NCBI GenBank assembly: GCA_948099385.1
Contig: CANUEZ040000031.1
Span: 4,891,001 to 4,955,000, forward strand
Length of the DNA stretch: 64,000 nucleotides
Source: Fasciola hepatica
Taxonomy: Eukaryota; Platyhelminthes; Trematoda; Plagiorchiida; Fasciolidae
Reading direction: 5' to 3'
Position numbers and translations under genes: made by a program. The stretch's first letter is position 1; the number at the start of each line of letters is the position of its first letter. The notes under the pieces are model-generated. The model saw only the letters and a program-made list of their open reading frames with translations, made no database searches and had not been told where the DNA came from. Below are positions 59,926-64,000 of this stretch, piece by piece.

Positions 59926-62686
59926 ATGCAGTGTGAAACAACTACAAGAGAATCCCATCCATCATTTGATTCCCCACATTTGGTTCGCTTCAATGCGTGC
60001 AAAGCTGAAAACTATCTAGATAGATTCGAAATATGGCGCCCCATACAAAAAGGAATAGATTCAGAGGGGAAAACTGCCCATTTTATGACAGTTATCGGGA
60101 AGAACGCCTACTCCTTGGTCAAGAACTTGGTTTTCTTAAAACCCTGTCTTTTTCGTACGATTATTCACTGAAGGACTTAATTTCGAAACATTTCTTACAT
60201 GCCAGCTTTGATGTAGGAAGTCATCCTGCCAATTCGGGAGTTCATTCTGCAACTGCAAACACAGACTTCCGAGTGTAATTATGGCGACTTCGTGACAGAT
60301 TAATGGCTGGAGTAAGTTACTGTGAATTGCAACAATGACTACTCCTCATCCAAAAATGCGCTTTCCAGTCTGTCAAGTTCATTCGTAAGCAGTACCAGGA
60401 CTCGTGGTGCGCCGTTGGTAATAAATCACAAGTGCTGCCTAATGCTTAAAAATTTCGGTCAATTCAAATTCGACGGAAATAGACGGCTCAATGCATTGAC
60501 AAGACTACCAAATCCAACCACAACGCTCAACTGTCCAGACAATAAGTAAATATTGCAACCAAAGACAATCCAGATTAACTTGCCAAGTGTCATAAATGTG
60601 GTAAAATTGGACACATCCAATCTGTATGTGTGCAAAAAAGCCTGTTCAGTACAGTGTTTCCTTGACGATGCATGTATATCCTCCGATTTCCAGGTCCTCG
60701 CACTAGCCAATTCTAGATCTTACCCCAGTAGTCACATTACCCATGCATTTCTGATCAACCACTATACGAAACTCTTTCTAAATGGACATTGGGAGTGTTG
60801 ACTCCTTTGTATCTAACTCGGGTTTCAACATCTTGCCCCCCCCCCCTTTGCACGACTCCAACCCACTGTGAGTTTGGCCAACGGTATTACTGGGTATCTA
60901 CTATAATTGATGCGAGTACCAGTATACTCGTACCGAGATCGTGTGAAGTAGGCCTAACTAATGAATATGCAAACATTTTCACGTGATCATTTCTTCTCAT
61001 TGTCTCTGACATAACTATAAGTGTGTCGCTATCACTTCTGTCCCAGTCCTATCAATCTTCTCTTCGACAATTCATGCATGATTGTTCAAAAGCATCTGGT
61101 GGTATTAAAATGAAGCCCATGAATCTTGAAATAACATGGCCACCCATTTTTATGGAACATCACCTCATTGCTCTCGGATTACGTAAGCCAGTGAAGAAAG
61201 CTTTGGACACTTCGGTCTTCAAGAGGATAATTGCACTCGTGAGTTCTTCAGCTTAGAATACTCCGACTGTGACCCCATTGAAAGGAGGTAAAGAGACCCC
61301 TTGAATTTGCGGTGACCGCCGTATCCCCTTGATAAAACTTTAGAAACAGTCAACTTGTTTAACTTTCAAGCCGGAGGACACTCTTCATTAGTTCCATGGT
61401 TCTAAATTCTTCTGGAAACTTGATTTGAATGGTGCGTTTTCATAAGTTCCACTCGACGAACAATCCCGTGAACTGACAATCAGCAAGACACCCTTTGGGT
61501 TGTTCCAGTACAACTATTTTGCATTTTGGTATCAACGTTTCACCTATCATTTTCCAAAGTGCCATCAATTCTCTCAGTTCAGATCTGAAGGGGGTTCCAG
61601 CTTATCGGGATGACCTTGTTAATCACGCTCCGACTAAAGAGTCACATGGAGAACGGTTACTTTCTTTGCTGGACAGACTGCGTACACATAGCGTTGCCAT
61701 CAATCCTGCTAAGTGCGCGTCTGCTACTTCTATGTTCTTCTGTCTTGCTTATTTGGTTGATGCGCACCTTTTTTGTCCCAACTCGGAGAGTTTTGCACCT
61801 TTATCTGATGCACTATCCACAAAATTCTTTGCTGAATTACTTTCACTTTTGGGTTCCCTCCAGTATTATTGAAGATTTATTCCCGATTTCCCAACCAAAA
61901 CTGCTCCACTGCTTGACCCTGCCGCTCAACCAAAACTTAATTGGCCAGTAATGCAGAAACAGTACTTTCGTAGTATACTTCACTTACTTTCAACAGATGC
62001 TATTCTTCGTTCATTCTCGCCACCTTTGCTCCATGTGGTTATTACAGATGCATCACCTACCAGCATCGAAGCCATTATAGAACACGATAGTTTGCTTTCA
62101 TTGTACATTTCCAGATGTCTCAGTTCTGCCAAAGAAAGATATTTCCAAACACAACGTGAAGCATTAACTGTTTTTTGGGCTGATATAAGTGTCCTTGTGA
62201 CAGACCACGAAGATTATTTACAATCCATACCGTTCTCTATCAAAACTGTCATCAACAATGATTCAGTGTTGCAGTGTCACGTTAGGTACGTGTTCATACG
62301 ACAGACAATGCAGGAAAGCGCAATTCATTCTTCATACCGTTTACTTATCTCGTTACGATCATTCAGAAGAGGTTACCAATTACGATCGTCTACCAACGGA
62401 GAAACTACCGCTTAGTCAGTCGGATCAAAGGGATACTACCATGCAATCCTGGTTTGCGTTCGCAGAGAATGGCGTACCAATAGTAAACACAAGCTCCGAA
62501 AATTCTAAAAAAGTTACCAAAACGTTTCTGTTGCATTTAACGATATATTATGCAAAATTACTGAATTATTATTTCCACCGTTACCCTCAGCAGTTTTGGG
62601 AGACGTGTATTCTGGCTACTTGGGTATCGAGAAGATAAAGTCTCTTTCTCGAATAACTTGCTGGTGGCCGGAGTTGAGTGACGATT
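59926..62686 (+). pseudogene. Gypsy family C gag-pol, decayed, cut in the integrase
   Basis: Gag frames at 59926-60275 (ENYLDRFEIWRPIQKGIDSEGK, KDLISKHFLHASF) are followed by a CCHC zinc knuckle (CHKCGKIGHIQSVC, 60588-60629), unlike the CHCC of the CsRn1-like element. RT blocks: HHLIALGLRKPVKKALDTSV (~61155), VTPLKGG and ICGDRR (~61270-61310), FGINVSPIIFQSAINSLSSDLKGV (~61518) and a YRDDLV catalytic box (~61602; Y-x-D-D retained). The RNase H follows (ITDASPTSIEAII, SAKERYFQTQREALTVFWA, ~62040-62180). The integrase zinc region begins (GYLGIEKIKSLSRITCWWPEL, ~62615-62680). The element is then cut by the family B LTR at 62687. Frameshifts and stops are common. Confidence 0.85.
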
Positions 62687-62990
62687 TGTTGTGGTGGCCC
62701 AGCAGCTGTCACACGTGATACGATCAGGTACAGATTCGCAGCCACGCACGCGGATCAGCCTGAACCAATCGAGATTGCCGCGGACAAGTTCGACAAAAGA
62801 TCCCTGTGATTGGTCATCTTTGAGTCTACCAAATATATTCTCTAATTAAACATATCTATACAAACCCGTTCTGCAATACAACTAACGTGCTGTTTCGCAG
62901 CCTTGGTCTTCTTATTACTTTCGTTTGCGTAGTTCTGGGTAGGGGCAATTTCAATAAGTCCTGTCGATTCAGTTCAACACAATTACTACA
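62687..62990 (+). mobile_element. 5' LTR of a gypsy family B element
   Basis: About 304 bp, from TGTTGTGGTGG to ATTACTACA, with TG...CA ends. It is followed by TGGCGTCGCGTC, which could be a primer-binding site, and a short gag-like frame. This is the best-preserved copy of the LTR also found at 8375-8683, 16818-17126, 33455-33720 and 37660-37985. Confidence 0.8.
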
Positions 62991-64000
62991 ATTGGCGTCG
63001 CGTCATACAGCTACCCAGTATTGAACAGCTGAACCTGAATGCTGGTACATCTGAAATTGAAGACTGGATTGAACGTTTCGAGTTTTGATGTAGCATACGA
63101 AAGGATGTGAAGAAAGAGAACCAGACTGCATTCATCTCGACGAACGCAACCCCTGAAGATCCGAAAACTAATGACAGTCTGGTACACACGCTGAAGATTT
63201 CAAGTAAATCAAACCAATTCCTGTACAGATCAGTCCAGTTCCAATGTGGCTGGAGACATCAGCTCATTGTGGATATTGGGAGCTGCGAGTCCATTATTCC
63301 GAAATCAGTATTCGACATGATTCAGCCCAGTGTACCCATACAACCCAATGCCGTGTGCGTTCACGGTGTTACTGGACATCGACTTTCACTACTGGGTGAG
63401 ATTACACTAATGGTTCGGTTGGAGGGCGACTATACCCCGACACGATTCCTGATTTCCGTAGACAGTCCATCGATTCTGGGTTTGAAGGCCCTGCGTGCCT
63501 TGGAGCAATCGGTAACCCCCAGAACGACGTCCGACAATCCGGTGAATCAGCTTGTTCTCCAGCAACTAATCACAAAATGATCCAACAACAACGGTGGCAT
63601 GGTGGTTGAGCCCACGAAGTTGGAAGTGGATGGTTATCCAGTATTTCTGAAAAGCCGAGTGCTGCCATACGGCCAGAGAGAGGGCGTTCTGAAGGTGTTT
63701 ACCGAAATGCAGCAAGATGGTGTCATTGCGCGTGTGACTTCATACACTTGGGCGACTCCGACTGTGGTGGCAATGAAGAGCGACAGACAGACATCCCGGA
63801 TTTGTGGTGATTATCGATTGACCTTGAATCCTCGTTTACGGAAACGCGCGCCAACTGCGGTGGAACATGATGACTTCATGAAATGCATGCTTGGTAGAAA
63901 GTTTTTCTCAAAAATTGATCTGGCTGATGGGTACTTGCAAATTCCGCTACACATGGAGTCCGAACCAATAATCACTATTAGCACTCCATGGGACATGTTC
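62991..64000 (+). pseudogene. Gypsy family B gag start, protease and reverse transcriptase, running off the window
   Basis: A short gag N-terminus (IEQLNLNAGTSEIEDWIERFEF then a stop, ~63015-63088) is joined directly to a pre-protease segment, so most of gag has been deleted. The protease frame (63107-63580) has LIVDIGSCESIIP in the active-site region, where the usual DTG/DSG is DIG, and SILGLKALRAL near the end. An in-frame TGA at 63578-63580 precedes the RT: LKSRVLPYGQREGV, GVIARVTSYTWATPTV, ICGDYRLTLNPRL, FFSKIDLADGYLQIPL. RT reads to the window end. The gag deletion, altered protease site and stop indicate an inactive copy. Confidence 0.85.

Overview
The window looks like a chromosome segment of a parasitic flatworm, most likely a digenean trematode. 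Three things point there. The full-length Ty3/gypsy element has the CHCC-type Gag zinc knuckle and a tRNA-Trp-like primer site, as described for the trematode CsRn1 group. There are several RTE- and CR1-type LINE remnants. The one clear host gene has extremely short introns (30-37 nt). No bacterial features are present. The species cannot be fixed from the sequence alone.

Only one host gene can be assigned with confidence: translation initiation factor eIF5. It is present twice, in an ~8.44 kb direct tandem duplication (6500-14940 and 14941-23408) whose copies look almost identical. The duplicated unit also carries a solo LTR, a decayed gypsy pol fragment and the 5' part of an RTE-type LINE. 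The right edge of the unit falls inside that LINE, which continues intact only after the second copy.

The rest is mostly transposon layers. Positions 1-1540 hold the end of a BEL/Pao polyprotein remnant. 2160-5387 is a CR1-like LINE remnant. 22875-25024 is an RTE-like LINE and 25478-27567 a Jockey-like LINE on the minus strand. 27640-28607 is another RTE-like LINE end, split by a solo LTR. 31010-31792 is a foldback element. 32600-33330 is a third RTE-like remnant. 37660-47740 is an old gypsy element ('family B') split by a solo LTR and by a complete, very young CsRn1-like element (40189-45628) with two intact ORFs, identical LTRs and a textbook -1 frameshift site. 52400-53300 is an insertion inside another repeat. 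54040-54840 is a gypsy integrase remnant. 57824-58381 is a 558 bp terminal-repeat retrotransposon in miniature (TRIM). 59926-62686 is a third gypsy family ('family C'), broken in its integrase by a family B element that runs off the window end.

The strongest leads for follow-up are the near-identical eIF5 duplication, in which one copy has lost a zinc-ligand cysteine; the 30-nt in-frame intron of eIF5; the intact CsRn1-like element; and the TRIM. Large stretches between these (5388-6499, 33721-36789, 48706-52224 and others) hold nothing I can recognise, and are listed as such.
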